64,000 nt of DNA from Gimesia benthica (GTDB taxonomy: Bacteria > Planctomycetota > Planctomycetia > Planctomycetales > Planctomycetaceae), in assembly GCF_009720525.1 (NCBI RefSeq), contig NZ_CP043930.1:6088001-6152000 (forward strand), given 5' to 3'. Below, piece by piece: positions 17,800-27,406 of the stretch. How positions within the stretch are numbered: the stretch's first letter is position 1; each line of letters starts with the position of its first letter. A program made the position numbers and the translations under genes. The notes beneath the pieces are model-generated. The model worked only from the letters and a program-made list of their open reading frames with translations. It made no database searches and was not told the DNA's origin.

Positions 17800-18087
17800 A
17801 TGGTTGCTTTCGATCAGAATTCCGGGGAAAAGGGTGACGATGCGTGCGAGCTCCCCGAAACGCTGCCCTGGGATATTCGCCCCTCCATCTACGATCATCT
17901 CTGTCTGCATATCGTTTCGGGGCAGCCCGGTCTCGTGGAAGCAGGCTATCAGTTGCCCGATGAAGAACGGGTGAACGAAGACCTGGAGCTGCGCTGGGCA
18001 GCAGGCGCCCTGGATGGAGTCATGACTCATCATACGGGGGCAGCGACTCAGAGGAACGGGTTGAGAAAACGATCTGGCTGCTGCTGA
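17800..18087 (+). CDS. Hypothetical protein, N-terminal fragment (frameshifted)
   Basis: Acidic 80-codon start of an unrecognised protein, preceded by AGAGG. The frame is sensible up to the GGGGG run at 18036-18040 (…GVMTHHTG), after which it gives a short basic tail and stops. The -1 frame continues without a stop (SDSEERVEKTIWLLLTCCEE…) into the next entry. One more G in the run would join the two parts into a single protein of about 540 residues. The fragment is described separately because the reason for the break is unknown. Confidence 0.6.
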   Translation: MVAFDQNSGEKGDDACELPETLPWDIRPSIYDHLCLHIVSGQPGLVEAGYQLPDEERVNEDLELRWAAGALDGVMTHHTGAATQRNGLRKRSGCC

Positions 18088-18140
18088 CCTGTTGCGAAGA
18101 ACCGACGGCGATCAACAAATATCGACTCTATCAGCACATT

Positions 18141-19418
18141 GTGGAAGAGCACATTGTGGCGTTGATAGATGCGGTCATTACGCGCCTGCTGAATGAACCG
18201 CAGCTTAAACATGATCGACTGTACGAACTGGCACATTCTTTTGCTACCGAGACTACGGACCGGGAAACGGTCAAATTCGGAATCGCGCTGCTGGGGCTCT
18301 ACCAGGTCGAGGAAAATTCGGAGCTGTTTCATATCCTGGGACGGCACGATGAATTCACGCTGTTTTGTGCTGTGGCGTTGACAAACGTTGCGGACGACAG
18401 TGAGCAGGCATTGTGGGAGCTGGCGCAGAACGTGTTTGGCTGGGGACGAATCCACATCGTCGAGCGGCTGGCAGAAACTGAGAACGAAGAAATCAGGGAC
18501 TGGCTGCTTCGTGAGGGATTCCGTAATTCCGTGCTGACAGAGTACCTGGCTTATATCTGTGCTAATACCGGCGGTCTGCTGCCCGCGTTACATAATTCAA
18601 CTCAGGATCGAGAATTGTTGACCGCAGCCGGCGAATTGATTGAAGCGTTGATCAACGGCGGTCCCGCTGAAGATATGGACGACTACGATGATGGTGCAGC
18701 GGCGGTCGAACTATATCTCCAGCAGATTGAGGAAGCGCCTGTAACCCTGGATGATTTTCTGCACATCCGCGCAATTCAACTCTATCTCTCCAATCAGGAA
18801 GCCGACTGGGATGTGCGCAGTGAACGGGGCTGGTCCCGTGAATGTCGACAGAGATTAGAGGCGGCGTGTAAACGGATCCTGGAGCGTCCCGAATGGGAGA
18901 CCCGGGTCAGACAGGGACTGAAGAGCGAAGATGAGTATGAGTTTTTCCAGGCAAATCAGGCGGCGCGGGTTTTAAAGCTGCCAACCTGGGATTATCACTG
19001 GGACCGACTGCAGGAGCAGCCGGACGACGCTGGACGCTGGTTTCATCTGCTGCTGGTCTGTGAAGAACCTCAGCTGACACAGGTTCTGGACTTCGCGGAA
19101 CAGCAGCTGGATCTCGACCGAATCGCCAGTGGACCCGGTGATGCGCCGGGAGTGGGCGATGACTTTAAACAGCATGGCTGCCTCGATTATATTTTACAGG
19201 AACTCCGTCGTTTCCCGGGACAGGGAAAAACGTTGATTGAAGCCGGACTGAAGAGCCCCGTGATCCGCAATCGCAAGATGGCGGTCGCCGCTCTGGCCAC
19301 CTGGGGAGACACGTCACAACGATGCGCGCTCCTCAAACAGGCGGTAGAAATCGAACCGGATGGACATCTGCAGCTGCAGATGCAGAAGCTGATTGATGGC
19401 CAGCCACTGGAAGAGTAA
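18141..19418 (+). CDS. Helical-repeat hypothetical protein, C-terminal part (frameshifted)
   Basis: The formal start is a GTG at 18141, but the open frame and protein-like sequence extend back to about 18040, where the upstream fragment joins. The product is acidic, rich in Leu/Glu/Ala and largely helical, with short HEAT/armadillo-like units near the C-terminus (AGLKSPVIRNRKMAVAALATWG). There is no signal peptide, no membrane segment and no catalytic motif that I recognise. It ends five bases before the serpin start, so the two genes are probably cotranscribed. Confidence 0.7.
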   Translation: MEEHIVALIDAVITRLLNEPQLKHDRLYELAHSFATETTDRETVKFGIALLGLYQVEENSELFHILGRHDEFTLFCAVALTNVADDSEQALWELAQNVFGWGRIHIVERLAETENEEIRDWLLREGFRNSVLTEYLAYICANTGGLLPALHNSTQDRELLTAAGELIEALINGGPAEDMDDYDDGAAAVELYLQQIEEAPVTLDDFLHIRAIQLYLSNQEADWDVRSERGWSRECRQRLEAACKRILERPEWETRVRQGLKSEDEYEFFQANQAARVLKLPTWDYHWDRLQEQPDDAGRWFHLLLVCEEPQLTQVLDFAEQQLDLDRIASGPGDAPGVGDDFKQHGCLDYILQELRRFPGQGKTLIEAGLKSPVIRNRKMAVAALATWGDTSQRCALLKQAVEIEPDGHLQLQMQKLIDGQPLEE

Positions 19419-19423
19419 GTCTC

Positions 19424-20668
19424 ATGGATCAGAAACGTCAAATCGGTGCCGAACAGCGCTATTGTGAACTGCGCACCATCGTCGATGATGGAAACCGTTT
19501 TGCCTGTGCCCTGTTCGCTGAACTGTCACAGGTCAATTCCGGAAACCTGTTCTTTTCGCCGGCCAGTATTTCCACTGCGCTCGCGATGACACTCGCAGGC
19601 GCCCGCGGGGAAACCGCGGAGGAGATGAAACGGGCGCTGCGACTGACTCAAGAAGGACAGCAGCTGCATGAATCGTTTCACCATTTGTTGACTGAGACCC
19701 GTACGGGAGGCGTGGAGCTGAACGTTGCCAACCAGCTCTGGGGGCAGGCGGATTATCAATTTCTCGCTCCGTTTCTGGATACGGTTCGCGAGTATTACGG
19801 CGGCGGTTTGCAGAGCGTCGATTTTCAGGGGAATCCTGGAGATGCGGCAGCTCAGATCAATCAGTGGGTCAGCCAGGAGACGCGCGGCAAGATTACAGAG
19901 CTGGTATCTCCCATGAGTTTTAATGAACTGACGCGGTTGATCCTGGTGAATGCGATCTACTTCAAGGGGGGCTGGGAGGATGAGTTCGATCCGGAACTGA
20001 CACGGGATGAACCATTTCACATCTCGGCGGAGCAGCAGACGCCAGTTCCGATGATGCATCAGACAAATACCTTTGGCTATTACGAAAATGAACTGGTTCA
20101 GGTACTGGAATTGCCTTATCGTCAGCAGAATTCCATCATTCAGCCAGTCGAAGCCGAAGATGGCAGTTTTCATATGGTAGCACATGAAATCCCGGGAGGG
20201 GGGAGCGACTTCAGCATGTGCATCATTCTGCCTCGCCAGCAGGGGGCATTGCAAACAGTGGAATCGGAGTTGAATTCGGAGACGCTCAATCAGTGGCTGA
20301 GTACGAATTACCGTGAGGTCATTGTCAGTCTGCCCCGCTTTCAACTGGAGCTGGAATATGAGCTGAATGCGCCTCTGCAAGCTTTAGGGATGCAGCAGGC
20401 TTTTAAATTGAATGTAGCAGACTTTTCCGGAATCTCAGATGATCCGGAAGGTCTGTTTATCGGTTCGGTGCTGCATAAGACTTTTGTTGATGTCAATGAA
20501 ACAGGGATAGAGGCAGCAGCTGTGACTGCGATTATGATGGCCGGAGCTGGTGCGATGGAGCCCGAACCTCCCAAAGTATTTCGAGCCGATCATCCGTTTC
20601 TGTTTTTGATCCGGGATCGTCAGACTCGGCTGATCTATTTCATGGGGCGGTATCAGCAACCTGATTAG
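19424..20668 (+). CDS. Serpin-family protease inhibitor
   Basis: A 414-residue serpin. Family hallmarks are present: NLFFSPASISTALAMTLAGA near the N-terminus, LVNAIYFKGGWEDEF in the middle, and VDVNETGIEAAAVTA followed by the C-terminal ADHPFLFLIRD signature. The hinge of the reactive loop is small and Ala-rich (EAAAVTAI), as in inhibitory serpins. The loop ends in MMAGAGAMEPEPPK; Met or Glu at the scissile bond cannot be decided. There is no signal peptide, so the target protease is probably intracellular or released on lysis. GGAAGAG in the end of the preceding gene serves as ribosome binding site. Confidence 0.94.
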   Translation: MDQKRQIGAEQRYCELRTIVDDGNRFACALFAELSQVNSGNLFFSPASISTALAMTLAGARGETAEEMKRALRLTQEGQQLHESFHHLLTETRTGGVELNVANQLWGQADYQFLAPFLDTVREYYGGGLQSVDFQGNPGDAAAQINQWVSQETRGKITELVSPMSFNELTRLILVNAIYFKGGWEDEFDPELTRDEPFHISAEQQTPVPMMHQTNTFGYYENELVQVLELPYRQQNSIIQPVEAEDGSFHMVAHEIPGGGSDFSMCIILPRQQGALQTVESELNSETLNQWLSTNYREVIVSLPRFQLELEYELNAPLQALGMQQAFKLNVADFSGISDDPEGLFIGSVLHKTFVDVNETGIEAAAVTAIMMAGAGAMEPEPPKVFRADHPFLFLIRDRQTRLIYFMGRYQQPD

Positions 20669-21096
20669 CTGCCCGGTTCCGTTTTCTCAAGCAACCGTTG
20701 AATCTCATTCCAGAGTCCCGGAGCGATATCGCAGGGACCTGCGGCAGCGACCTGCTGGAGTGCTTCGGAAAACGGACAGTCATGCACCAGCGACAGTGCC
20801 CCGGCCACGATTGCGGGGGAGCGGCTCATACCGGCACTGCAGGCGACCAGTGTTGGCAGATCGGTCGAAATGAAGCGGGCTGCGGTGGTCAAAGCGGTCT
20901 GCAGTACCACAGTCTGGTTTTCGTCACCATCGATCAGGGGAAGACGACAGTAGACGATTTCACGGGGATAGCTGATGGGCGGCTCTTCCCGTGCCAGATC
21001 TATGACTGCGGTAATGCCGAGATCGAGGACCTGATTAAAGTCGCGTGCATCCCGGGCATTACCGATCCAGAGCAGTCGAGGCAGGACTTCTCGCAT
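20665..21096 (-). CDS. Dual-specificity protein phosphatase-like protein
   Basis: Cys-based phosphatase of 143 residues. The P-loop CSAGMSR (Cys86 to Arg92) fits CX5R, and an upstream acidic loop LIDGDEN could supply the general acid. The overall pattern (LLWIGNARDA, ITAVIDLA) is that of small atypical DSP/tyrosine phosphatases. Its 3' end overlaps the convergent serpin gene by four bases. The substrate is unknown. Confidence 0.88.
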   Translation of the reverse strand: MREVLPRLLWIGNARDARDFNQVLDLGITAVIDLAREEPPISYPREIVYCRLPLIDGDENQTVVLQTALTTAARFISTDLPTLVACSAGMSRSPAIVAGALSLVHDCPFSEALQQVAAAGPCDIAPGLWNEIQRLLEKTEPGS

Positions 21097-21118
21097 GACT
21101 GTGACTCACTCCGGCTTA

Positions 21119-21343
21119 TCAGCCGCCGGTCCGTCTATGCATGAACGTGTTCTTCTGATTGCCCTTCGCGCCCTGATCGCCTTTGGGAACGGCTGACTGC
21201 ATAATTTTCGTACGAGCGGGAACCGGTTGTTTCGATTCCTCGCTTGTTTTTTCCTGGGTTTTCTTTTTGACGCTCTCCAGGTGCTTTTTCTTAGCGACCC
21301 GTTTCTCGCGATCTTTCTTTTTCTGTTGTTTCTTATTCGCCAT
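21119..21343 (-). CDS. Small lysine-rich basic protein
   Basis: The start at 21343 is supported by GGAGAAG about ten bases upstream; a longer frame to 21460 has no such support. The 74-residue product is almost entirely charged in its first half (ANKKQQKKKDREKRVAKKKH) with no Cys or aromatic core, so it is probably disordered. Its basic character would suit nucleic acid binding, but no family is recognised. Confidence 0.65.
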   Translation of the reverse strand: MANKKQQKKKDREKRVAKKKHLESVKKKTQEKTSEESKQPVPARTKIMQSAVPKGDQGAKGNQKNTFMHRRTGG

Positions 21344-21667
21344 GGGAATCTTCTCCGCTGAAGGAATGCTGGATGAAATCATTTCGGGAGAAGTCCAGAG
21401 GAAATCTTCGAAACAAAGTACCTTGTGAGTGCACCGCAAGCGGTCACCCGATACTGGCATTATATTAACAACGCTGAATCCAATTAGATAGAATTCCGGG
21501 TAATCTGTTCAGACTTCTTTCAGAATCCAGAACACCACCAGAGTTTTTTCAGATCGGCATCTCTTCTACTCAGAGTGACGGTGTATAATGCAACCAGGCC
21601 AGCATGAAGCAGATTGGAATATGCGACTGTTGTGCTTCGTCAAATAAGGTAACAGGAGACCCGAGCG

Positions 21668-21850
21668 ATGCAGGAAGAAGCCAGTTATATTTGTGATGCG
21701 TGCGGTGAAGAAATCGTCATCCCGATTGATGTTTCCCAGGGGGCCGATCAGGAATACGTAGAAGACTGTCCGGTCTGTTGTCATCCCAACGTAATCCATG
21801 TGCACGTGGGTCGCGATGGTGTAGCCGACATTCAGGCGGAAGCCGAATAG
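21668..21850 (+). CDS. CPXCG-motif Cys-rich zinc-ribbon protein
   Basis: A 60-residue protein with two Cys pairs: CDACGEE near residue 9 and CPVCCHP near residue 34, the layout of the CPXCG (Cys_rich_CPXG) family. It probably binds one zinc. AGGAGAC lies eight bases before the ATG. The function of the family is unknown. Confidence 0.88.
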   Translation: MQEEASYICDACGEEIVIPIDVSQGADQEYVEDCPVCCHPNVIHVHVGRDGVADIQAEAE

Positions 21851-21853
21851 AGT

Positions 21854-22069
21854 CTACTCGGGACCAATAAACTGAAAGCGGGGAACGACGCGTCCGTCGA
21901 CCTCAACTTTTTCCAGAAACATTTCCTTGGGACGCACCCAGAGACCGAACTGGCCGTAATCCGCACTGTAAACGACCATCTCTTCTTCGGTCTCACTATG
22001 TCTGGCGACTCCGATAACGAGATAGTCGTTTCCTTTATAATGTCGATAACGGCCGGTTTTCACGGTCAT
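21854..22069 (-). CDS. DUF1653-family protein
   Basis: A 71-residue protein matching the DUF1653 pattern: GRYRHYKGNDYLVIGVARHSET, then EMVVYSADYGQFGLWVRP and the terminal phenylalanine-rich RFQFI. Unknown function; small beta-sheet fold expected. It has AAGGAGACTC directly upstream and is convergent with the CPXCG gene, three bases apart. It lies downstream of the aldolase on the same strand and might be cotranscribed with it. Confidence 0.87.
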   Translation of the reverse strand: MTVKTGRYRHYKGNDYLVIGVARHSETEEEMVVYSADYGQFGLWVRPKEMFLEKVEVDGRVVPRFQFIGPE

Positions 22070-22094
22070 GAGTCTCCTTACATTCGGTTAAAAA

Positions 22095-23123
22095 TTACGC
22101 GGTCACCGATTCCATTTCGGCACTGTATTCTCCGCGTCGGGCACTGCGGTTACAGTTGGCACGATGATACATCGATTTCTGAGCCGCTGCGACATTCGCG
22201 GAATCTCCGCCCCAGATCTCCATGCCGGGCTGCTGAATCGCGCGGGCAAAGGAGAAGGAGAGTGCCCAGGGAACTTTGGTTTTGTACTTGGTATTCATCA
22301 TGTTCAGACGCTCGGAAGCGAGTTCGCTTGACTGACCGCCGGAGAGGAAAGCGACGCCGGGAACCGCGACGGGGACCACGCGTCGGAAACAGCTGACTGT
22401 CGCATCGGCGACTTCCTCGACGGAATTCTGCTTGGGGCACTGCAGACCCGGGACGATCATGTTTGGTTTGAGGATCATGCCCTCCAGCAGCACCCGTTGT
22501 GCTGCGAGCTGGGCGAAGACGAGTCGCAGTGTCTGTTCGGTCACTTCAAAACAGCGTTGCAGAGTATGCGCCCCATCCATCAAAACTTCCGGTTCCACGA
22601 TGGGGACCAGGCCGGCTTCCTGGCACAAGGATGCATAGCGTGCCAGCAGGTGGGCGTTGGCTTCCAGACAACCGGTTGAGGGTGTGCCTTCACCAATGGT
22701 AATCACGGCCCGCCACTTGGCGAACCGGGCGCCTAACTCTACGTATTCTGCGAGTCGTTCCCGCAGGCCATCCAGCCCTTCGGTGATTTTCTCTCCGGGG
22801 AATCCCGCCAGGGAAGTCGTGCTTTTGTCGACCTTGATACCGGGGATAATGCCGGCCTCCTGCAGCACCTGCACGAAAGACTTGCCGTCTTTAGTCTGCT
22901 GGCGGATGGTTTCATCATACAGAATCGCGCCGCTGATCGCTTCATTCAGGCCGGGGGTGGTGACCAGCAGTTCGCGGTAATCGCGTCGGAATTCTTCGGT
23001 CTGGGGAATATCAAGTTTCGCGAACCGTTTGTGGCAGGTGGGCGTGCTTTCGTCCATGGCCAGCAGGCCCTTGTCGTCTGCGACCATTGCGTAGGCTGTT
23101 TCGATCAGTTGCTGCAGACTCAT
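22095..23123 (-). CDS. Class I fructose-bisphosphate aldolase
   Basis: Reversible cleavage of fructose 1,6-bisphosphate into dihydroxyacetone phosphate and glyceraldehyde 3-phosphate. The 342-residue enzyme is of the metal-independent class I type: GLLAMDEST near the N-terminus, the Schiff-base lysine in EGMILKPNM (Lys219) and VAFLSGGQSSELA near the phosphate site. The start at 23123 has AAGGAG nine bases upstream; a longer frame to 23174 is not needed. It is an animal-type aldolase, found in scattered bacteria. Confidence 0.95.
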   Translation of the reverse strand: MSLQQLIETAYAMVADDKGLLAMDESTPTCHKRFAKLDIPQTEEFRRDYRELLVTTPGLNEAISGAILYDETIRQQTKDGKSFVQVLQEAGIIPGIKVDKSTTSLAGFPGEKITEGLDGLRERLAEYVELGARFAKWRAVITIGEGTPSTGCLEANAHLLARYASLCQEAGLVPIVEPEVLMDGAHTLQRCFEVTEQTLRLVFAQLAAQRVLLEGMILKPNMIVPGLQCPKQNSVEEVADATVSCFRRVVPVAVPGVAFLSGGQSSELASERLNMMNTKYKTKVPWALSFSFARAIQQPGMEIWGGDSANVAAAQKSMYHRANCNRSARRGEYSAEMESVTA

Positions 23124-23226
23124 TATACTGCTCCTTCTGGCGGACCCGGAATGACACAGTTCACTACCTGACAACAGCCTCTCTCGTTTATGAGGGCTTT
23201 GCTCGGAAAGAGTGACCTGACAATCT

Positions 23227-23916
23227 TCACTTTAAACCATCGGCTTCCCACTCTGCAAGGGCGCGGTGCAGGGGGCAGTCTGTCGGAGGAGTGGAAGGGC
23301 TGCGATACTCATTCAGCAGTTCCTTGGAACGACGGGCCAGCATTCGCCGGACTTCGCGTCGTTTTCCTTTCACACGCGGAATGACCATTTCGTCATAAGC
23401 GGTTGTCTGGTGCCGCATCCAGGCGATGACAGCTGCTTCCGCACGTTGCTCCAGGGGGATCCGTTTTGTACGGGCCACCGTTCCGCTGCCGACGGGGGTA
23501 GCGTGAGCCGTGATTGCCTGTGCCATCTGATGGGCGATCTGCTCATGCGTCGGGTGGAAGTCCAGGTAAGACAGTACCGCAGTGAGAAAATCGTCTACGT
23601 AGGTGGACTGTTCCTGTTCCCGGCGTGCGGCAGCCGCAGCCTGCTTTTTTGCATAGGCGGGAGTGGCACGCTCTGCTGCCAGGTCGGCTTGTATCTGAGT
23701 GATGGTTTCTGCGGGCGCCCAGATCCCTTTCGAAAAGGTTCGCCGGCCTTTCTTTTCCTGTACGCTCCAGAATTCCCCCGCTGCTTTGACTCGTCGCGTC
23801 AGACCGGCGTCGCCGGGAGGGAGCAAGGTCCAGCCTGTGGGAACCGTATGGATTGAACCATCAGCGGCTTTGACAGAATCCGGTGTCGGGCCGGGCGAGA
23901 ACGTGTTGCTGGTCAT
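23227..23916 (-). CDS. DUF2293 domain-containing protein
   Basis: A 229-residue protein whose C-terminal half fits DUF2293: YLDFHPTHEQIA, ARTKRIPLEQRAEAAVIAWMRHQTTAYD and a basic RGKRREVRRMLARRS-like tail. The N-terminal part has a short tryptophan-containing module (GWTLLPPGDAGLTRRVKA). Unknown function; the basic helical part suggests nucleic acid contact, which is speculation. The gene stands alone. Confidence 0.82.
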   Translation of the reverse strand: MTSNTFSPGPTPDSVKAADGSIHTVPTGWTLLPPGDAGLTRRVKAAGEFWSVQEKKGRRTFSKGIWAPAETITQIQADLAAERATPAYAKKQAAAAARREQEQSTYVDDFLTAVLSYLDFHPTHEQIAHQMAQAITAHATPVGSGTVARTKRIPLEQRAEAAVIAWMRHQTTAYDEMVIPRVKGKRREVRRMLARRSKELLNEYRSPSTPPTDCPLHRALAEWEADGLK

Positions 23917-24067
23917 GTCGTGATCACATCCGTGTGAGTTGATTTTAAATTATTTGAAACAGGAGAACTGACGGGGGCTTTTTGTAATAAATTACCCTGT
24001 GGAGATTCAAGCCAGAGTCGCATAAAAACGATGGATATCACGTACTGAGGAGTAACAACACCTCGCA

Positions 24068-25525
24068 TCATGGATCGAGATCGGTATAGGCCTGATTTCT
24101 TTCATAATAGTGCAGCTGTTTTTCGCAGTCTGTTTTATCTTCATTTTGGGCCAATTTCATGGCCTGGGTGATCCACTTGATCGCACCTTCAAAGTCGCCG
24201 GACTCCGCAGAGGCGGCTGCGACTACACTGAGGGAGTTCCAGTTTATTTCAGGAAGTAACTCCAGATTGCGGTGCGCCAGTTCCAGTGCTCTCGGGCCAT
24301 TGCGATATTGTGGTTCCGGGCAGGTGGCCAGCATCCAGGCCAGACAAATATAAGTGGTCGGGCATTCGGGGGCGCGCGAAAGTGCGGTTTCATAATCCTG
24401 CTTCGCCAGGTCATATTTGCCCAGTTTCAGATAGGCTGATCCCCGTGCAGCCAGTAATTCTTCGGACTTCTCACCCAACTTCAGGGCGTGGTTAAAATCG
24501 TCAATCGCTGATTGATATTCCTGCAGTTCAAACCGGAGTATGCCACGATCGAGATAATTGCCGGGATCACCGGGGTTCTGGTCGATGTCTGCATTATAAA
24601 CATTACTTTCCAGTGCCTGTCTGAAGATGGCTTTTGCCTGTTGCACTTCACCCAGCTTCAGGTAACAGAATCCCAGAATGGTCTGCTGATCTGGAGTAAG
24701 CGTGGTCTGTTTCTGTATCTGCAGAAAGTCCCGCAGGGCGTTCTGATACTGTTCAGCATAGTAATAGAGATTTCCCCGCAGGATGTAGTTGTCGAGGTCA
24801 TGTGGGTCGAGTCGAATGGCCTCGTGGAAGAGGCAATGTTTTAAGGCGAGATCAAAATCTTCACGTGCCTGTTTCAAGTGTCCCAGTTTTGTATGGGCGA
24901 TTCCGCGCTTCTGGTGACAATCCCAGCGGTAATAATACTCCCAGGTTTTGTCGCGTTGTTTCAACGCATGTGTATAGTCTGCAATCGCCTCTGGATACTT
25001 GTGGAGATTCAGGAAGCAGTTACCCCGTTCAAAGTAATGATCCGGGTTACGAGGGGCCAGTTCGATGATCCGAGCAAAGTCGCTCAGTGCCGCATCAATG
25101 TTTCCGAGACGGGCATAGGTATGGGCGCGATTGATCAGTGCATCGAGTGTATCGGGTTTTAATTCGAGACAGCGGGTTGTTTCATCGATACATTTCTCAT
25201 GCTCATTTTGTAGACCATAAATCGCACCCCGGTTTAAGAATGCATAAGGGTTATCTGACTCCAACAGTGTGACCATATCGCAATCGGAAAGTGCCTCTGT
25301 CAGGCGCTCCTGCTGGATGTAAGCGCTGGAACGTGCCAGGTAGGATTTGGTATCGCGAGGATTCTTTTGAATCAGCTTGCTGTAACTTGCGATGGCAGAA
25401 TCCAGATTCTTGAGGTGTGAAAATTGATGTCCCTGTGATCGTGATGAAAACAGACCACGGATCATCAGAATGAGATAGATTTCGCAGAAGACGGCTGCGA
25501 CAATGTAGGCAATATTTTCCAGCAT
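24068..25525 (-). CDS. Membrane-anchored TPR-repeat protein
   Basis: A 485-residue protein with one N-terminal membrane helix (about residues 4-25) followed by at least nine tetratricopeptide repeats, each about 34 residues (for example NLDSAIASYSKLIQKNPRD, GNIDAALSDFARIIELAPRN, GKYDLAKQDYETALSRAPE). It is probably a scaffold for protein contacts on one face of the inner membrane. No enzymatic domain is seen. It is 69 bases downstream of the SLC13 permease gene on the same strand. Confidence 0.88.
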   Translation of the reverse strand: MLENIAYIVAAVFCEIYLILMIRGLFSSRSQGHQFSHLKNLDSAIASYSKLIQKNPRDTKSYLARSSAYIQQERLTEALSDCDMVTLLESDNPYAFLNRGAIYGLQNEHEKCIDETTRCLELKPDTLDALINRAHTYARLGNIDAALSDFARIIELAPRNPDHYFERGNCFLNLHKYPEAIADYTHALKQRDKTWEYYYRWDCHQKRGIAHTKLGHLKQAREDFDLALKHCLFHEAIRLDPHDLDNYILRGNLYYYAEQYQNALRDFLQIQKQTTLTPDQQTILGFCYLKLGEVQQAKAIFRQALESNVYNADIDQNPGDPGNYLDRGILRFELQEYQSAIDDFNHALKLGEKSEELLAARGSAYLKLGKYDLAKQDYETALSRAPECPTTYICLAWMLATCPEPQYRNGPRALELAHRNLELLPEINWNSLSVVAAASAESGDFEGAIKWITQAMKLAQNEDKTDCEKQLHYYERNQAYTDLDP

Positions 25526-25594
25526 AAAACATCCCTGAACCGAGAGAATACCAGTCTATTATAACAGTCGATGGAGGGCATACCACTGCCCGTC

Positions 25595-27370
25595 TCAGAA
25601 TGGCCAGATCCAGGGAACCAGGATCACCGCGGTGATCCAGAGCAGCAGGTTGAGGGGTGTGCCGATACGGATGAAGTCAGAGAAGCGATAGCCGCCCGGG
25701 CCATAGACCATGAGGGTGGTCTGATAGCCGATCGGTGTCATGAAACTGGCGGAGGCAGAGAGAATCAGGGCAATGAGAAACGGCAGCGGACTGGCGTCAT
25801 ACAGTCGGGCTGTCTCCAGGCAAAACGGAAATAACAGAACAGCAGCAGCATTATTGGTAATCAGTTCTGTGAGGATCGATCCCAGCAGATAGATTACCCC
25901 CAGGGCCGCGATTGGTCCCCAGGCTTGCGTTGAGGAGACAAACGCACTGGCAATCTCGGTAGCGGCACCGGAGTTCTGGAGAGCTGTGCCGACTCCAAAT
26001 GCTGCGGCAATGGTGATCAGCACCTGCCATTCAATACTCCGACGGGCATCACCGGTAGAGAGACAGCCCAGGAGAACCATGAGAACTGCGGTCAGCATGG
26101 TGGAGAGTACCACCGGCATGACACCTGAAATCATCAGGCCCATCAGGATGAAGAAGAGCAGGGCGGCGATCCAGGCTCTGTCTGCCCGGATGGGACGCCA
26201 GTCATTGACATCACTGATCAGGTAAAATGCCGGATCGTGGCGGTAGGCACGCAGAAAATGAAGCGGAGTCTGCAGGAGCAGAGTATCGCCCGCTTGCAGA
26301 CTGATATCACCGATTTTCTGTTCGATGCGTTTTCCGGCGCGATGAACGGCGACGATGGCCGCTCCATAAGTGGCGCGGAAATCGGCCTCGCAGATGGATT
26401 TTCCCACCAGGGGCGAGGTGGCGGAAATCACAGCTTCACATAGCGGGCGTCTACGCTGCTTGCGGGGCGAGATTTCGTAGTCTGGATCGGCAATGGGGAT
26501 GAGATGGGGAATTTTTTCCAGTTCAATGATACTGCTGACAATGCCTGTGAAGATTAAGTGGTCGCCCGCTTCCAGAATCTGTTCGGGACCTGCAGGGGAG
26601 AGAATCTTTCCGCGGCGATCAATTTCGATCAGGAACAGGCCCGGCAACTGGCGTAAGCCGCCCTGTTCGATAGTCTGGGCGATCAGACGACAGCCGGACT
26701 GCACTTCCATTTCGACCAGGTATTCCCGCTGACATTCGCTTAACTGTTCCAGCAGTTCCAGACGCTCAGGGAGCAGGACGTGTCCCGCAAAGAACAGGTA
26801 AGCGATCCCAATGCAGGCATAGGGGACACCGATTTTTCCGATTTCAAAAAGTGACATACCCGATAATCCACTTTCCAGCATCAGTCCATTAATCACCAGG
26901 TTGGTTGAAGTGCCGATCAGGGTGCAGGTGCCTCCCAGAATAGCCAGGTAGGAGAGTGGAATCAGCAGGCGGGAGGGGGCAATACGGTGCCGACGACTCC
27001 AATCGATGACTATGGGAACAAACATCGCGACGATCGGCGTGTTATTCAAAAACGCCGACAGCGGAAGCACAACGCCCGAGAGCCTGAGTAAAGCACTGCG
27101 TTCACTGCGTGTCTGACCCAGAACATGATGCCCGATCAGATCGAGAATACCGGTTTCACGCAGCCCGGCCACAACCACAAACAGGGCTGCGACCGCCAGC
27201 ATTCCGGAGTTGGAAAATCCGACGAAGGCTTCCTGGGGAGAAATGATTCCCAGGATTGCCAGGATGGTTGTGGCACTCAGAAACAACAGGTCCGGGGGAG
27301 CCAGATTTTTTAACAGCGAGAAAAACAAGAAACCCACAATACACACGGTGATCCATGCGTCACTATTCAT
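25595..27370 (-). CDS. SLC13-family anion permease with RCK_C domains
   Basis: A 591-residue inner-membrane transporter of the DASS/SLC13 type (sodium-coupled anion or sulfate permease). N-terminal membrane helices carry the family signatures PLSAFLNNTPIVAMFVPIV and GTCTLIGTSTNLVINGLM. Two cytoplasmic TrkA-C/RCK_C domains (about 205-285 and 295-375) separate the halves, and the second half repeats the signature as LTELITNNAAAVLLFPF and ASFMTPIGYQTTLMVYG. Substrate unknown: sulfate, dicarboxylates or other anions are possible. Confidence 0.92.
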   Translation of the reverse strand: MNSDAWITVCIVGFLFFSLLKNLAPPDLLFLSATTILAILGIISPQEAFVGFSNSGMLAVAALFVVVAGLRETGILDLIGHHVLGQTRSERSALLRLSGVVLPLSAFLNNTPIVAMFVPIVIDWSRRHRIAPSRLLIPLSYLAILGGTCTLIGTSTNLVINGLMLESGLSGMSLFEIGKIGVPYACIGIAYLFFAGHVLLPERLELLEQLSECQREYLVEMEVQSGCRLIAQTIEQGGLRQLPGLFLIEIDRRGKILSPAGPEQILEAGDHLIFTGIVSSIIELEKIPHLIPIADPDYEISPRKQRRRPLCEAVISATSPLVGKSICEADFRATYGAAIVAVHRAGKRIEQKIGDISLQAGDTLLLQTPLHFLRAYRHDPAFYLISDVNDWRPIRADRAWIAALLFFILMGLMISGVMPVVLSTMLTAVLMVLLGCLSTGDARRSIEWQVLITIAAAFGVGTALQNSGAATEIASAFVSSTQAWGPIAALGVIYLLGSILTELITNNAAAVLLFPFCLETARLYDASPLPFLIALILSASASFMTPIGYQTTLMVYGPGGYRFSDFIRIGTPLNLLLWITAVILVPWIWPF

Positions 27371-27406
27371 TACAGCAACCCTTCCGGGATTGAAACGAGG
27401 CCAATA

